A stretch of DNA of 64,000 nucleotides from assembly GCF_902459465.1 (NCBI RefSeq), contig NC_047067.1, positions 15,932,151 through 15,996,150 of the forward strand, in the 5' to 3' direction. Source of the stretch: Asterias rubens (taxonomy: Eukaryota; Echinodermata; Asteroidea; Forcipulatida; Asteriidae). Positions 1-12,153 of the stretch are shown here, in pieces. The position numbers were made by a program, and so were the translations under genes. The notes under the pieces were generated by a model. It did not search any database. It had not been told where the DNA came from and was given only the letters and a program-made list of their open reading frames with translations. Every line of letters begins with the position of its first letter. The stretch's first letter is position 1.

Positions 1-2195
1 ATTTCCTTTGGTCTGAACACAAAAACCGTTTATTTCCTTTGGTCTGAACACAAAAACCGTTTATTTCCTTTGGTCTGAACACAAAAACCGTTTATTTCCT
101 TTGGTCTGAACACAAAAACCGTTTATTTCCTTTGGTCTGAACACAAAAACCGTTTATTTCCTTTGGTCTGAACACAAAAACCGTTTATTTCCTTTGGTCT
201 GAACACAAAAACCGTTTATTTCCTTTGGTCTGAACACAAAAACCGTTTATTTCCTTTGGTCTGAACACAAAAACCGTTTATTTCCTTTGGTCTGAACACA
301 AAAACCGTTTATTTCCTTTGGTCTGAACACAAAAACCGTTTATTTCCTTTGGTCTGAACACAAAAACCGTTTATTTCCTTTGGTCTGAACACAAAAAACC
401 GTTTATTTCCTTTGGTCTGAACACAAAAAACCGTTTATTTCCTTTGGTCTGAACACAAAAACCGTTTATTTCCTTTGGTCTGAACACAAAAACCGTTTAT
501 TTCCTTTGGTCTGAACACAAAAAACCGTTTATTTCCTTTGGTCTGAACACAAAAAACCGTTTATTTCCTTTGGTCTGAACACAAAAAACCGTTTATTTCC
601 TTTGGTCTGAACACAAAAACCGTTTATTTCCTTTGGTCTGAACACAAAAACCGTTTATTTCCTTTGGTCTGAACACAAAAACCGTTTATTTCCTTTGGTC
701 TGAACACAAAAAACCGTTATTTCCTTTGGTCTGAACACAAAAAACCGTTTATTTCCTTTGGTCTGAACACAAAAAACCGTTTATTTCCTTTGGTCTGAAC
801 ACAAAAACCGTTTATTTCCTTTGGTCTGAACACAAAAACCGTTTATTTCCTTTGGTCTGAACACAAAAACCGATTATTTCCTTTGGTCTGAACACAAAAA
901 CCGTTTATTTCCTTTGGTCTGAACACAAAAACCGTTTATTTCCTTTGGTCTGAACACAAAAAACCGTTATTTCCTTTGGTCTGAACACAAAAAACCGTTT
1001 ATTTCCTTTGGTCTGAACACAAAAAACCGTTTATTTCCTTTGGTCTGAACACAAAAACCGTTTATTTCCTTTGGTCTGAACACAAAAACCGTTTATTTCC
1101 TTTGGTCTGAACACAAAAACCGTTTATTTCCTTTGGTCTGAACACAAAAACCGTTTATTTCCTTTGGTCTGAACACAAAAAACCGTTTATTTCCTTTGGT
1201 CTGAACACAAAAACCGTTTATTTCCTTTGGTCTGAACACAAAAACCGTTTATTTCCTTTGGTCTGAACACAAAAACCGATTATTTCCTTTGGTCTGAACA
1301 CAAAAACCGTTTATTTCCTTTGGTCTGAACACAAAAACCGTTTATTTCCTTTGGTCTGAACACAAAAACCGTTTATTTCCTTTGGTCTGAACACAAAAAC
1401 CGTTTATTTCCTTTGGTCTGAACACAAAAACCGTTTATTTCCTTTGGTCTGAACACAAAAACCGTTTATTTCCTTTGGTCTGAACACAAAAACCGTTTAT
1501 TTCCTTGGTCTGAACACAAAAAACGTTTATTTCCTTTGGTCTGAACACAAAAACCGTTTATTTCCTTTGGTCTGAACACAAAAACCGTTTATTTCCTTTG
1601 GTCTGAACACAAAAACCGATTATTTCCTTTGGTCTGAACACAAAAACCGTTTATTTCCTTTGGTCTGAACACAAAAACCGTTTATTTCCTTTGGTCTGAA
1701 CACAAAAACCGTTTATTTCCTTTGGTCTGAACACAAAAACCGTTTATTTCCTTTGGTCTGAACACAAAAACCGATTATTTCCTTTGGTCTGAACACAAAA
1801 ACCTATTATTTCCTTTGGTCTGAACACAAAAACCGATTATTTCCTTTGGTCTGAACACAAAAACCTATTATTTCCTTTGGTCTGAACACAAAAACCGATT
1901 ATTTCCTTTGGTCTGAACACAAAAACCTATTATTTCCTTTGGTCTGAACACAAAAACCTATTATTTCCTTTGGTCTGAACACAAAAACCTATTATTTCCT
2001 TTGGTCTGAACACAAAAACCGTTTATTTCCTTTGGTCTGAACACAAAAACCGTTTATTTCCTTTGGTCTGAACACAAAAACCTATTATTTCCTTTGGTCT
2101 GAACACAAAAACCTATTATTTCCTTTGGTCTGAACACAAAAACCGTTTATTTCCTTTGGTCTGAACACAAAAACCGTTTATTTCCTTTGGTCTGA
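1..2195. repeat. 31-bp minisatellite, about 70 copies
   Basis: A 31-bp unit beginning ATTTCCTTTGGTCTGAACAC and ending with an A run and CCGTTT repeats head to tail from the first base to about 2195, so it probably continues outside the window. Variation falls in two places: the A run is 5 or 6 long, giving 31- or 32-bp units, and the end reads CCGTTT, CCGATT or CCTATT. CCTATT units occur only from about 1800 on. CCGATT units recur at about 871, 1278 and 1618, suggesting duplication of blocks of units. No coding potential seen. Confidence 0.98.
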
Positions 2196-2478
2196 TTGTG
2201 ATCATCTTGAAATTTGTCAAAATGGCCGCCATCAAATTAGTTGCAATCAATGTATTTTGATGTAATCTGCGACTTCAACCTGAATGACTAATCCAGCATT
2301 TCCAGGAACAAAGACGGTCACTTTGTACAACAATCAAAGACCCGAATGTTTGTTTTTAAGGTAACTATAATATAGTGGCCCTCGTTATTCTGACAGATGT
2401 AGCGAGTCAGTATGTTTTATATTCGTATACTCTCCATTTTCCGACAGGAATAGGGAATAAACGTCTTATTGAATTGAA
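2196..2478 (+). mobile_element. LINE 3' tail remnant
   Basis: Non-coding sequence ending in a GAATAAACG motif and a short (TTGAA)n tail at about 2455-2484. Short tandem repeats at the 3' end are typical of CR1/jockey-group LINEs. An RT fragment follows directly, so at least two LINE pieces may be joined. I see no other feature here. Confidence 0.45.
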
Positions 2479-2690
2479 TTGAATATATCTAATCATGCCG
2501 TTTGTGTTCTACATAAACTTAAACATAAACTGCCTAGAAATGAGCTATTCTCTATTTATAATACGATGGCATTGTCCCCACTTTCAATACGGAATTCTAG
2601 CTTGGGGAAATACTCATGCTTCTTACCTGAACAAGCTATTAATCGTATATTTGGTTTGCGGTAACACCATGTGTGTATCTACTTGCCAGG
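2479..2690 (+). pseudogene. Reverse transcriptase C-terminal fragment of a LINE
   Basis: Two overlapping plus frames each give part of a typical non-LTR reverse transcriptase C-terminal region. One reads HKLKHKLPRNELFSIYN; after a shift the other reads QYGILAWGNTHASYLNKL. The order (LP..L..IYN, then YGI.AWGN....L.KL) matches the segment after the catalytic palm in jockey/CR1-like elements. The frame change and the small size show a dead fragment. Confidence 0.6.
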
Positions 2691-2694
2691 TAGA

Positions 2695-3000
2695 GTTGTT
2701 CTTAGGGAACTGTCTTGCTTTATTCTACTGCCGTGGAGTAGATAATCGGAGGTTCGGGAGACTTCTCAGTTCTGAAAAGAACTGTCCTGCTTTTTAACTA
2801 TTACCAGGGCGGATGGTATAGAAATTAGACTGGACTACTACTTTAGCTTATAGGATCGTAATTAACTGTACTGCCGCGGAGTCAGTTCTGAAATTGGTCT
2901 CAACGCTTCGACTAGCTTGCTCTAGTCATCGTCAGGAGAAATATTAGTCCAGTGCGAGCACGGCTAAAGACTCTCAATGGGCTTGTATTAGTGGTTTAAA
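2695..3000 (-). other. Repeat fragment with a hammerhead-like core
   Basis: No coding region. On the minus strand, 2904-2934 reads CTGACGA, then a hairpin with stem GACTAG/CTAGTC, then CGAAGC. This resembles the hammerhead ribozyme core CUGANGA - stem II - GAAA with one changed base. Such motifs are known in Penelope-like and other retroelement repeats. I could not find a convincing stem I or cleavage site, so catalysis is doubtful and the segment is best taken as a repeat remnant. Confidence 0.3.
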
Positions 3001-3027
3001 ATTGGTTCCATTATCATTTTCAGGATG

Positions 3028-3305
3028 TGATAAAAAGTTGCGAGAAGTTGCGAGATAATAATGAAAGAAAAAACACCCTTGTCACACGAAGTTGTGTGCT
3101 TTAAGATGGTTGATTTCGAGACCTCAAATTCTAAATCCGAGGTCTCGAAATAAAATTCGTGGAAAACGACTTCTTTCTCGAAAACTACGAGAGCCGTTCC
3201 TCACAATGTTTTATACTATCAACCTCTCCCCATTACTCGTTACAAAGTAAGGTTTTGCTAATAATTATTTTGAGTAATTACCAATAGTGTCCACTGCCTT
3301 TAAGC
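3028..3305. mobile_element. MITE-like repeat, left end truncated
   Basis: The segment holds a strong internal hairpin (about 3114-3151, stem TTTCGAGACCTC / GAGGTCTCGAAA). It ends at GTAATTACCAATAGTGTCCA...CTGCCTTTAA (about 3275-3302), which I recall as a terminus of a common marine-invertebrate repeat. The matching inverted end is not present on the left, so this copy seems truncated. Identification of the family is from memory. Confidence 0.45.
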
Positions 3306-3394
3306 AATACGTTGTGGTTTCTACATGACTGAAGAATAACAGGCCATTTAAACGTTCAACAAACAAAATAACGTACCGCCTATAAGTGAACTTA

Positions 3395-4610
3395 AAGCGG
3401 CGGTCCCAACACGCCGTACGTGCAAGTGCGTGCTGTCTATATACGTGCAAAAACGTGGGCAAGATTTGGGGATCCGTACGTGTCGAGTACGTGCCGAGTA
3501 CCGTCTCAGTACGGATTTGGGAGCACGCAGACACGACGAAGCACTTTTAGTGCATGAGGAACTTTCTCTGCGTCACCCGTACGGATTCACGGGTGACGTG
3601 CGTGCCCTCTACAGCCAACGTGCGCACAGCGCACAGACTCCGTGAGTCTTTTTTTTTCTTCTCCAACGGTCACTTGCACGAGTACGTAAGCACGTGCTCC
3701 ACACTAACAACACACGTGTGCGCACTTTTTTCGGCAGTATAAAAAAAAACGAGCCGTCGGACGAGTGCCATCATTTCGTCTCAAAGATGCCGAAGAAGAC
3801 ACAGAATAAGAGGTCGCTGCATCTGCAGTTCAAAAGGCAGCGGATACGGCCAGAGACGCCCAACAGAAACGGGCCACGGAAGATGAGAGGGCCAGAGAGG
3901 AAGATGGGAGGAAGAGTGAAGAAGAGTCAGATGGTGACGCCAGAGAGTCTGATCATGAGAAGGGTGCTGCTGGTGGATCGGAGAGTGGGTCACAATAAGA
4001 ACAAAAACATTTTACTATTTGTTTGACACAATGAATACATAAAATTAAATTATGAGTTCATGGAGTAGAGTTCATCAAATTAAATCATGAATGCCATGAG
4101 TTCATGTGCTCAAACAACCCGATCTTGCCATGGTAGGTTGCCCGAAGTGGAGAACTTTAATAGTCCGCCAAATAGTTTCTAAATACACAATTGTACATTT
4201 TACATGTAATATAATCGTACATGTAACCATTAATTTTTTTAATTTCAGATTATGTTAATTGAAAAAAGGAAACTTATTAATGTGTAAAACTTACTTTCAC
4301 TTTCAGCTGAAGTTCGTCCTATATATACCCCCCCCCCCGACATCGGGCGAAAAGCTCACGTTCATCGCATATGCACGCACTTACAACATGCGAGTGAGTA
4401 AGGACACCGTACGTGACCAGCACGTGTAAGTACTGCCTCCGTACGACAACGTGGCAATCGCAAGATCATCGTACGTTGGGCCACGTATTTATACCTTGCG
4501 CAAACCGTGCGAGTGACGTGCGTTGTCGTACTCCCTCCCTGCTCTTGCCACTCCCTCCCCACGTTTCCCCACGTTTTCAGAAAAACGTGGCGGACGTGAC
4601 CGAGGCTTAA
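3395..4610. other. CGTACG/CACGTG-rich segment, possible decayed DNA transposon
   Basis: Two GC-richer blocks (about 3395-3640 and 4340-4610) are crowded with CGTACG, CACGTG and ACGTG motifs. They flank an AT-rich middle that carries a TATA-like box and a short coding region. Similar motif composition on both sides suggests the two ends of one element or duplicated promoter-like DNA. I could not align clear terminal inverted repeats. A C11 run lies at about 4328-4338. Confidence 0.3.
3787..4026 (+). pseudogene. Short basic ORF with a disrupted, more protein-like second frame
   Basis: An ATG at 3787 follows a TATA-like CAGTATAAAAAA (about 3736-3747) and opens a 79-residue frame starting MPKKTQNKRS. 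From 3810 to the TAA at 3996-3998 a different frame is open and looks more like a natural charged, disordered segment (QKAADTARDAQQKRATEDER, then Glu/Asp/Ser-rich). A one-base indel near 3814 would join the basic start to this acidic segment. I do not recognise the family. It may be a broken transposon-encoded or retroposed gene, or chance. Confidence 0.3.
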
Positions 4611-4684
4611 GTAAACACAATTGCATTTTCAGTTCCATATATAGCCTGTTGCCATGGTTACGACTCATTTTGTTTTTTGGTCAT

Positions 4685-7600
4685 TTTAGGCCGATTTTGG
4701 GGTCTGAAAAACTGGTCTTTAGCTCATATTGACAATCCCACCCCACCAAAATGCAAAATTATTTCAAAAAACCTTGTATCATCCTTCCTTGAGGAAAAAA
4801 ATTATTGCTTTAAATATCACCCTTGTGCCATTTTTGCATCGTTTATTACAGTATGTTTTTAGAACTTGCAAAATCGCCATTTTTACCCTATTTTTGGACC
4901 CCAAAATGTCAACTTGCCAGGGGTCTCAGAAAATTTTCCTTCGGCTGTGGTTAGGACTAACATTGGTATTCTCATATCTGGTGTGACAGTACTGCCTCAA
5001 AACTAGACTTTTTTCCCCAAAACGAAAAAAATGCCTTTTTAAGGGTTATTTCACGTAATATTGACATATGTATCCACATTTAAAAAGAAAGGAATACTTT
5101 TTTAATACTTTGGGGATGGTAGGGACTTGGGTCCAAATAAACAAAATTAACATTTCAAGTCATAATATAACACGTTGCCATGGTAACAGTTCATTTGTGT
5201 TTAGGCCACTTTAGGCCGGTTTTGAATAGGGCCAAAATTTGTCTTTTTATTTCTGGTAAGAAAAACTTGGGCAATTGTATCCTGATGTAACAGTACTGTC
5301 TCAAAAGTAGACCCTTTTCCCCCAAAACATGGAGAAATGCATTTTAAAAAAAATTGTTTCATTTTGAATTTATAACAGAAAGAAGTAATAGTTCCATCAA
5401 TCTGGCAGCTTTTCATATAAGCACTCTGTAGGCTTAGTGCATTACCCAACATTAATCACGACTTGTTGATGACCTAAATCTTAGAATTTGCCCCACATTG
5501 GCCCCGCCCCAATCATATTTCTTGACATTGCATAAAACAAAGTTTTGTGAACTCTTTTTTGAAAGTCACATTTTTCAATTCACCTTGCACATCAAAAAAG
5601 TTTGTGCTGTCTTAATTTTTATTGGTTCTCAGAATATTTCCCTTTTGGTTGTGATTGGGCTATCAATATGGTTTGCATGTATGCTGGGGCGAAACACTTT
5701 GGTGTTGTGACACTTCTGCATCAAACATGGTATTTTTTCCGAAAACAAGAACAATTAATTTTTAAGATATCCCTTAGTTTGAATTGATAAAACACAAAAA
5801 CGAGCATGATCGTTAAACACTGTACAAGTAACAAGTACAACGTTTTTATTTTGAAGCCATAACCATGCTTTGCCACTGAGAGTTATTGTTTTGTTATGAC
5901 TACTTTACCTAGTTGTACAGGTATGATTCACATTGCAAAAAGAGAAGTAGTGCGATGAGCATTCTTTACAAGTTGTCTATACATGGCCTTATAACAGTCT
6001 AATTGGTCCCCTGCCTGCTACCAAACTAAACATTTTCATCCACATCAGAACAAAGAGGCGCTAAAAGTGCGCAAATACTGTCTCCAAAGTATCTAAATGG
6101 CCTTTCACCTGCTTTAGCCTCCTGTAAGCAGTTCCCCCACCCATGGTGGGGTTCCTTTCAATTGTACTGTTGCAAACAATAATAGATTTGGTTTATTTAA
6201 CGTGATAAACAATTCAGCAGGTAATGTTTTTTGTGTGACAATGTTTTTTGTTGATCGTTCTCAGAGACAAATATACCAAATATGAATTAGTAAGATAGTG
6301 AATGGAAAAAATAATCAAACTAGGATGAATTAACTTTTGTCACTGCAATTGCATTTACTAATTTAGGTTGAGCAGGTGCAAGTATTTACAACTTCTTTCA
6401 ATGTTGTTTCATAAGAGGAACACGTTGCCTTGGATCGGTCGAGTTGGTCTTTGAAAAGCGTTTGTAACCGTTTATTACAAAATGCATATGATTAGAAAGA
6501 TATTTTAAAAGTTAAAAACAATGATCCAACACAAGTATCACCCAAGAGCATCTTTCTAACCATATGCATTTTATAACAAACGGTTACAAACGCATTTCAA
6601 AGACAAATTTGACCGATCCCAGGCAACGTGTTCCTTTTAAATGATCTCTTACGCTCGTCTTGCAAATCGTTAGTATCATGTTTTTAATAAGATCTTGGCA
6701 AACTTTTTCCAACACTTTTAAGCGGAGGCTTTTTATTTTCCCACATTTGCGTTGGACATGATTGGATGCTCCAAACCATCTGCAGCACAGAAACTATATT
6801 GTTTATGATCTCTATCTCTATGAAAAGTTTTACATTTGGTAGTAGGCAGGGACAAGCAGAGAGTGGGCCCTGTATTAAAGCAACTTGTAAAGAATGCTCA
6901 TCGCACTCTACTTGCAATGGGAATCATACCTGTTCAATAGGTAAAGTAGCCAAGTCAAGAACTCTCAGTGGAAAAGCATTGGTTATTGCTTGGTTGGATA
7001 CCAATATGTTTAAATAAAAACTTTGTATTCAATACTCAAAGGGCAGTGAAACAGTGTCAGATTTTTACAAGCATGTATTGTTTTTGAAAAAAATTACTAT
7101 AGTTGAGGCAGGTAGTGTCACAACAAGATACAATAAACCCAAGTGTTTCTCCCCAGAAGACATGAAAACACCAATAATCGCCCCAATCACAACCGAAAGG
7201 GAACGCTTTCAAAAAAGAGGCGCTATTCACAAAACATTGTTTTATGCAATGTCAAGGAATATGATTGGGGCTGGGCCGCCAAATTCTAAAATTTATGTCA
7301 TCAATAGTTCCTGATCAATGTTGGGTAATCCACTAAGCCTACAGAGTGCTTAGGAAGAGCTGCAAGATTGATATAATTTTTACTTTTTAATGTTATAAAT
7401 TCAATATGAAGAAAAAACAATTCAAAATGCATTTTTCTGTTTCGGGAAAAAAGTCTATTTTTAAGACAGTACTGTTATATTAGGAATAAAAAGAACAATT
7501 TTGGCCCTACTCAAAACCGAAAGGAAAATTGTCTGAGACCCCTGAAAAATGAAATTTTGAGGGCAAAAAATATGGTAAAAATGTTGATTTTGCAAGTTCG

Positions 7601-8300
7601 AAAAACATACTCTAATGCACATTCTAAAAATAGCACAAGGGTGAAATTTATAGCAATAATTTTTTGACTCAAGTAAATCCAATGATGATACTTTGTAGTG
7701 ATGTAAAAGGTTTTATGAAATATTTGTGTGTTTCGGTGGGGTGGAGTTGTAAATATTAACTAAAAAACAGTTTTCAGACCCCCAAATCGGCTTAAAGTGG
7801 CCTAAACACAAATGAACTGTTACCATGGCAACGTATTATATAATGATTTGAAATGTAAATTTTGTTTATTTGGACCCCAAGTCCCTACCATCCACAAAGA
7901 ATAAGAAAAAATATTCCTTTGTTTCACCGTGGACACGTATGTCAATACTATTTGAAAAGACCCTTAAAAAGCTTTTTTTTTTCACGTTTTGGGGAAAAAA
8001 GTCTAGTTTTGAGGCAGTACTGTCACAACAGGATACAATTGCCCAAGTTTTTCTCACCAGATATGAGAATACCAATGTTGGCGATTTTGCCAATTCTAAA
8101 AACATACTCTAATGCATGATGCAAAAATAGCACAAGGGTGATATTTAAAGCAATAATTTCTTTTCTCAAGGAAGGTCAAGGATGATACTTTGTAGTGATA
8201 TACTAGGTTTTTTGAAAAAAAATTGCATTTTGGTGGGGTGGAGTTGTAAAAAATAACTAAAAACCAGTTTTTCAGACCCCAAAATCGGCCCAAAATCGGC
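4685..8300. mobile_element. 3.6-kb foldback element with arms over 1.2 kb
   Basis: The left arm (about 4685-5980) and right arm (about 6880-8300) are inverted copies. Outer ends: GGCCGATTTTGGGGTCTGAA at 4692 pairs with TTCAGACCCCAAAATCGGCC near 8270. Inner ends: GATGAGCATTCTTTACAAGT at 5955 pairs with ACTTGTAAAGAATGCTCATC near 6884. The arms differ by many small indels and contain internal direct duplications (for example the GTTGCCATGGT segments at about 4650 and 5174). No transposase frame is present, so it is non-autonomous or an inverted pair of degraded copies. Confidence 0.75.
6416..6640. mobile_element. Palindromic MITE, AGGAACACGTTGCC family
   Basis: Inverted ends AGGAACACGTTGCCTTGGAT and, at the right, GGCAACGTGTTCCT enclose a hairpin with arms of about 95 bp that includes GTTTGTAACCGTTT and ATGCATATG. 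It lies in the central part of the larger foldback element. The same family recurs, longer, at 19884-20276. Confidence 0.75.
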
Positions 8301-8302
8301 CC

Positions 8303-8340
8303 ATTGTGTTGACCTGTTGACCTATAGGTCAACACAATGA
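8303..8340. repeat. Perfect 14-bp-stem hairpin
   Basis: CATTGTGTTGACCT and AGGTCAACACAATG form an inverted repeat around a 10-base loop, immediately outside the right end of the foldback element. It could be part of that element's terminus. Confidence 0.7.
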
Positions 8341-8814
8341 GATACACCCAGGACAATAGATGAACAAACCTTTGCAAAATTCAAATCCATAGCTAACTCA
8401 ATTTGTAGAAATTTACAAGCAATTTGTAGCTTTATATTATGTGTGACGTCAGTATGAGTTTCTAACTTTGACATCGTAGGCTATTCTTTCAAATGGACCT
8501 GTCTTAAGTGCATCATGTGCATTGGAATTCATTCATACCTTTTATTTGGAATATTTCTTCACGTTTGTTAACAGTGCAAATCGCGTCAATGCACGACGCA
8601 CAGGTTGCTTTTATTTAGCAGTTTCCTTGCACTTCGTTAGTATTAAACAATAACTGGTCCCCATACTGCTTTCTACACTCCCGCGTGCTTTGCAAGTGAC
8701 AGTTACCTCGCAGCGTTCCTCGCAAAAACCCACGCGGCCACCCCAAATTTTGATTTTTAATTATTGACTGCCTTCATAATAATCTATACTATGATAATCT
8801 ATACTAATCTATGA
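8341..8814. other. Non-coding, nothing recognised
   Basis: AT-rich sequence without a supported ORF, RNA or repeat structure. A short duplication of 'ATAATCTATACTA' occurs at about 8779-8806, next to the LINE remnant. Confidence 0.5.
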
Positions 8815-10880
8815 GGAGATAGTGGATGGGGTATCTGAGTACATCAAGTTTTGTGTTGACTCTGTTATCCCCCTCAAAACAGTAAAAGTGTATCCCAACA
8901 ATAAACCATGGATTTCTAAAGACCTGCATGCACTTCTCAAAAGGAAAAGGGCAGCGTTCGCCAAGGGAGATAAATCTGAAGTCAAAGGAATTCAGAAAGA
9001 AATCGACAGACAAGTCAAACGGTCAAAGTTAGACTACAAAAGAAAACTTGAGCAAAACTTATATGGTCATAACTCGAGAGCTGCGTGACAGTTTTCACGA
9101 TGAAAACAATACCACTGTGCAATTAAAAATAAAATAAGATTCAGGACTCTAATGACTCCCTTGTTGTAAATATTGATGAGATTCGTAATGTTTTTGCGAG
9201 GACTAATGTTAGGAAAGCTCCTGGCCCTGATGGCATCCCAAACAGGGTTTTAAATCTGTGTAGCCAAAAACTTGCCCACATTTTTACTCATATTTTTAAT
9301 CTTATACTAGACAGTGGAGTTGTTCCAAAGAGCTGGAAATCTTCTTTTATTACCCCTCTACCGAAGGTCAGGAACCCGAAGGAAATGAATGACTATCGCC
9401 CTATAGCACTATTCATCCAATGTAATGAAATGTTTTGAAAGGCTTCTTTTAAACATGTTGAATAGCCAAGTATCTCAGTTTGCTTACAGGAGTAATAGGG
9501 GTGTTGAAGATGCTGTGACCATATTTCTTCAGAAATTGTACACTCATTTAGATGCCTCCAAGTCTTTTGTTAGATGGATTTTTATTGATTTTCCAAGTGC
9601 TTTTAACTCAATTGTTCCACATTATTTTAATTGATAAGTTATTGAGTCTGGATGTATCACCACAGCTTGCTTTGGTTATTCACAATCAATTTTCTCTTAG
9701 ATAGACCAGAGAGGGTAAAATGTAATAATATGGTGTCTAGTGTCAAATATGTGAGTATAGGTGCTCCCCAAGGCTGCGTGGTGTCACCTGTTTTGTTTTC
9801 TCTGTACACCAGTGACTGTGTTAATCTTAAGTCCCAACTGCAGTTTAATTAAGTATGCAGACGACACAGTTATTAGCGGTTACTTAACCAATGATTCCAC
9901 TGAATACATCTGTCAAAAAGTTTGTCGACTGGTGTGAGCGCCATCATTTAGTGCTTAACGTCAAGAAAACCAAGGAAATGATCTTTGACTTCCGTCGCTC
10001 AGCTGCAGTCGATGAACCCCTGGTCATCCATAATCATCCTATTGAGCAGGTTTCAGAGTACAAGTATTTAGGCACAGTTATTGACAATAAACTCAATTGG
10101 AACACTATTTCACAATTACTTTCTAGTAAAGCTAACCAAAGGTTGCACTTCTTGAGAAAACTAGAAAAAGAGTTCCACGTTGACAATAGGATCTTAAATC
10201 TTTTTTACCAGTCACTGATTCAAAGTATTCTCACTTTTTGATCTGTAACTTTGGTAATCTGTCTAAACAAAATGTAAAGAAACTGGAGAGACCTAGGAAA
10301 ATCGCTCAGCGTTTAATTGGTAATGATCAGGATCCGATTGGTTCACTGTATGAAAAAAGACTCATGCTTAAAGTACACCCACTTAACAATAATGTTACAA
10401 TGTAACAATAGGTCAGGTATTCGTCTTTCTGTTCCTAGGACTTCACTATGCCGCACCAGATGATCATTTGTTCCTAATGTTATTCACATGTTCAACAACA
10501 ATGCTAGCAGGGTTACTAAGGGTTGTTAGAACTTTTTACCATGATGGCTTTGTATTTAATGTATTGTTCGCTCTGTTCGAATGGATTGGTCGGGGCAGCG
10601 TTAGCTGGTCACGGGTTGCTACAAGGGGGTAGGAGTAGTATTTTTTTCCCCAGCCTGTTGTTGTCTTCATGTCCTATTGTGACCGGTTAGCATTGTTTTG
10701 ACTGGTGCATTTTTTAGTGTGTGGGTTTTTTGTATTTTGTTGCTTTGTATTTCTAACTTAACTTATTTTGTAACTTTTATAGTTTTTATATTGATTGTAT
10801 ATACTTGTAATTTGGCCAGTAGATGTCAAGTTTCTATGTTTTAAACGTGGACAATAAATTATTCTATTATATTCTATTCT
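8815..10880 (+). pseudogene. Decayed CR1/Rex-like LINE, endonuclease-linker and RT remnants
   Basis: Fragments in several plus frames follow the order of a jockey-superfamily LINE. At 8822-9088 is a linker with YPNNKPWISKDL and many Lys/Arg. At about 9200 is RKAPGPDGIPNRVL. Near 9385 is DYRPIAL. At 9570-9610 is FIDFPSAFNSIVPH (palm motif A). At about 9750 is GAPQGCVVSPVLFSLYTS (motif B). At 9853 is KYADDTVI (catalytic YADD). At 9891-10241 are FVDWCERHHLVLNVKKTKEM and YKYLGTVIDNKLNW. At least four frame changes or stops separate them. The 3' end carries AATAAATT and (ATTCT)n near 10853-10893. It is not functional. Confidence 0.88.
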
Positions 10881-11111
10881 ATTCTACCCTGAAGAACAAA
10901 GCAATGCCTCAAAAGAACTAGATATTTCAGATCACATGTCTCCAGTAGTTTCCAATGGCCTAAGCTTTCCTGGCTCACTCTGAAAATTTTGACTTTGTAG
11001 TTTAATCAGGAATGAAGTTGACAATCATTGCCACTGGTAATTTTTTTCCTCCCACATAATTTTCTATAAAAACAAAGTTTTGATTTTCAGTTATTTTTTA
11101 AACACTTACAA
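10881..11111. other. Non-coding, nothing recognised
   Basis: AT-rich sequence between the LINE tail and a small MITE; no supported feature. Confidence 0.5.
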
Positions 11112-11254
11112 TAGGAGACTTTCCAACGCTAGGCGGCAGCAGACTTACCGGGTAAATTTCCATTGTTTACGTAGTTCTGAACATGCGCATAATTCTGAGA
11201 ACAATGGATTTACCCGGTAAGTCTGCTGCCCTCTATCGTCCCAGAAAGTCTCCC
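11112..11254. mobile_element. 143-bp palindromic MITE
   Basis: TAGGAGACTTTC at the left and GAAAGTCTCCCA at the right are inverted ends. The arms continue through GGCAGCAGACTTACCGGGTA and TACCCGGTAAGTCTGCTGCC to CCATTGTT/AACAATGG around a short centre. The almost full-length palindrome without coding capacity is typical of a MITE. Confidence 0.8.
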
Positions 11255-12153
11255 ATTACGAATGGTCCCTTCCTCACTGTGTGAGGTCGATATAATGACA
11301 GGCATTACACGAACTTTTAATTAACATTCACAAATACCTCAGACAGTTTTGCTATTCCTATTGATGGAGAGCGCGCCACGTGGGGGTGTTTAAACCGTTG
11401 ATAATGACCAGTGTTTATAACCGGTTGTCCGCGCTAGTCTTGATGCAAGACGTTTCTTGTTACGGGCGATGCAGGCGCTGTCGGTGATTTTGCCGCGCTG
11501 TGTGTGAAAGGAAAACCAGCAAATAGGCACCAAGACTATACGCGCATGCGCACGTACGGAACCGGAAACACGCGTATTGACATCGTACATGTACATTCAT
11601 TATGTATACTGAACATACCATGGAGGTGGAAACATACAGAACTCAAGCACTCGGAAACGGATTAGTTTTTACCATGGAGGAAGGAAGGGAAGGAGCTCGA
11701 ACGAAAGAATACTCTGACAATGCCCCTGTCTGGCCAGTGGAAAAAGATAGGAGACCTCCAGCTGGACGGCCGATTAACGAGCGGGATTAAATCTTTTTGT
11801 GCAGAACGTGTGATACTGCCAGTCTGCGCTCTTGCCTGCGTGTAAAGTTGAATCATTGGAGACAAGAATTGTGAATACACACGTTTTCATCTACCGTTTG
11901 TGGTGTTTCACGGAAACATCATGGCATATTTTTACATTTTTTGTGACTTTCCGGTCACTAGCGGTGGTTCAAAATTTGGGTATTAGCACACGAGGGTGGT
12001 TTGTATTCAACTGTGTTTTTCGATTTGGTGAGCACAAGTGTACACAATTTTTATCAGGTCTCAAAAAAGTAGTTTTTCTGTATTATATCCATACGACATA
12101 CGACACCATAGTTGAGCGAAGAACCAAGTGCGCACGCGCAAACTCACATACGC
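11255..12153. other. Non-coding stretch
   Basis: Short open frames occur (for example 11602-11790) but have no recognisable domains. A few GCGC/ACGCGC-rich spots at about 11460-11580 could be promoter-like, but I see no gene attached to them. Confidence 0.4.
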
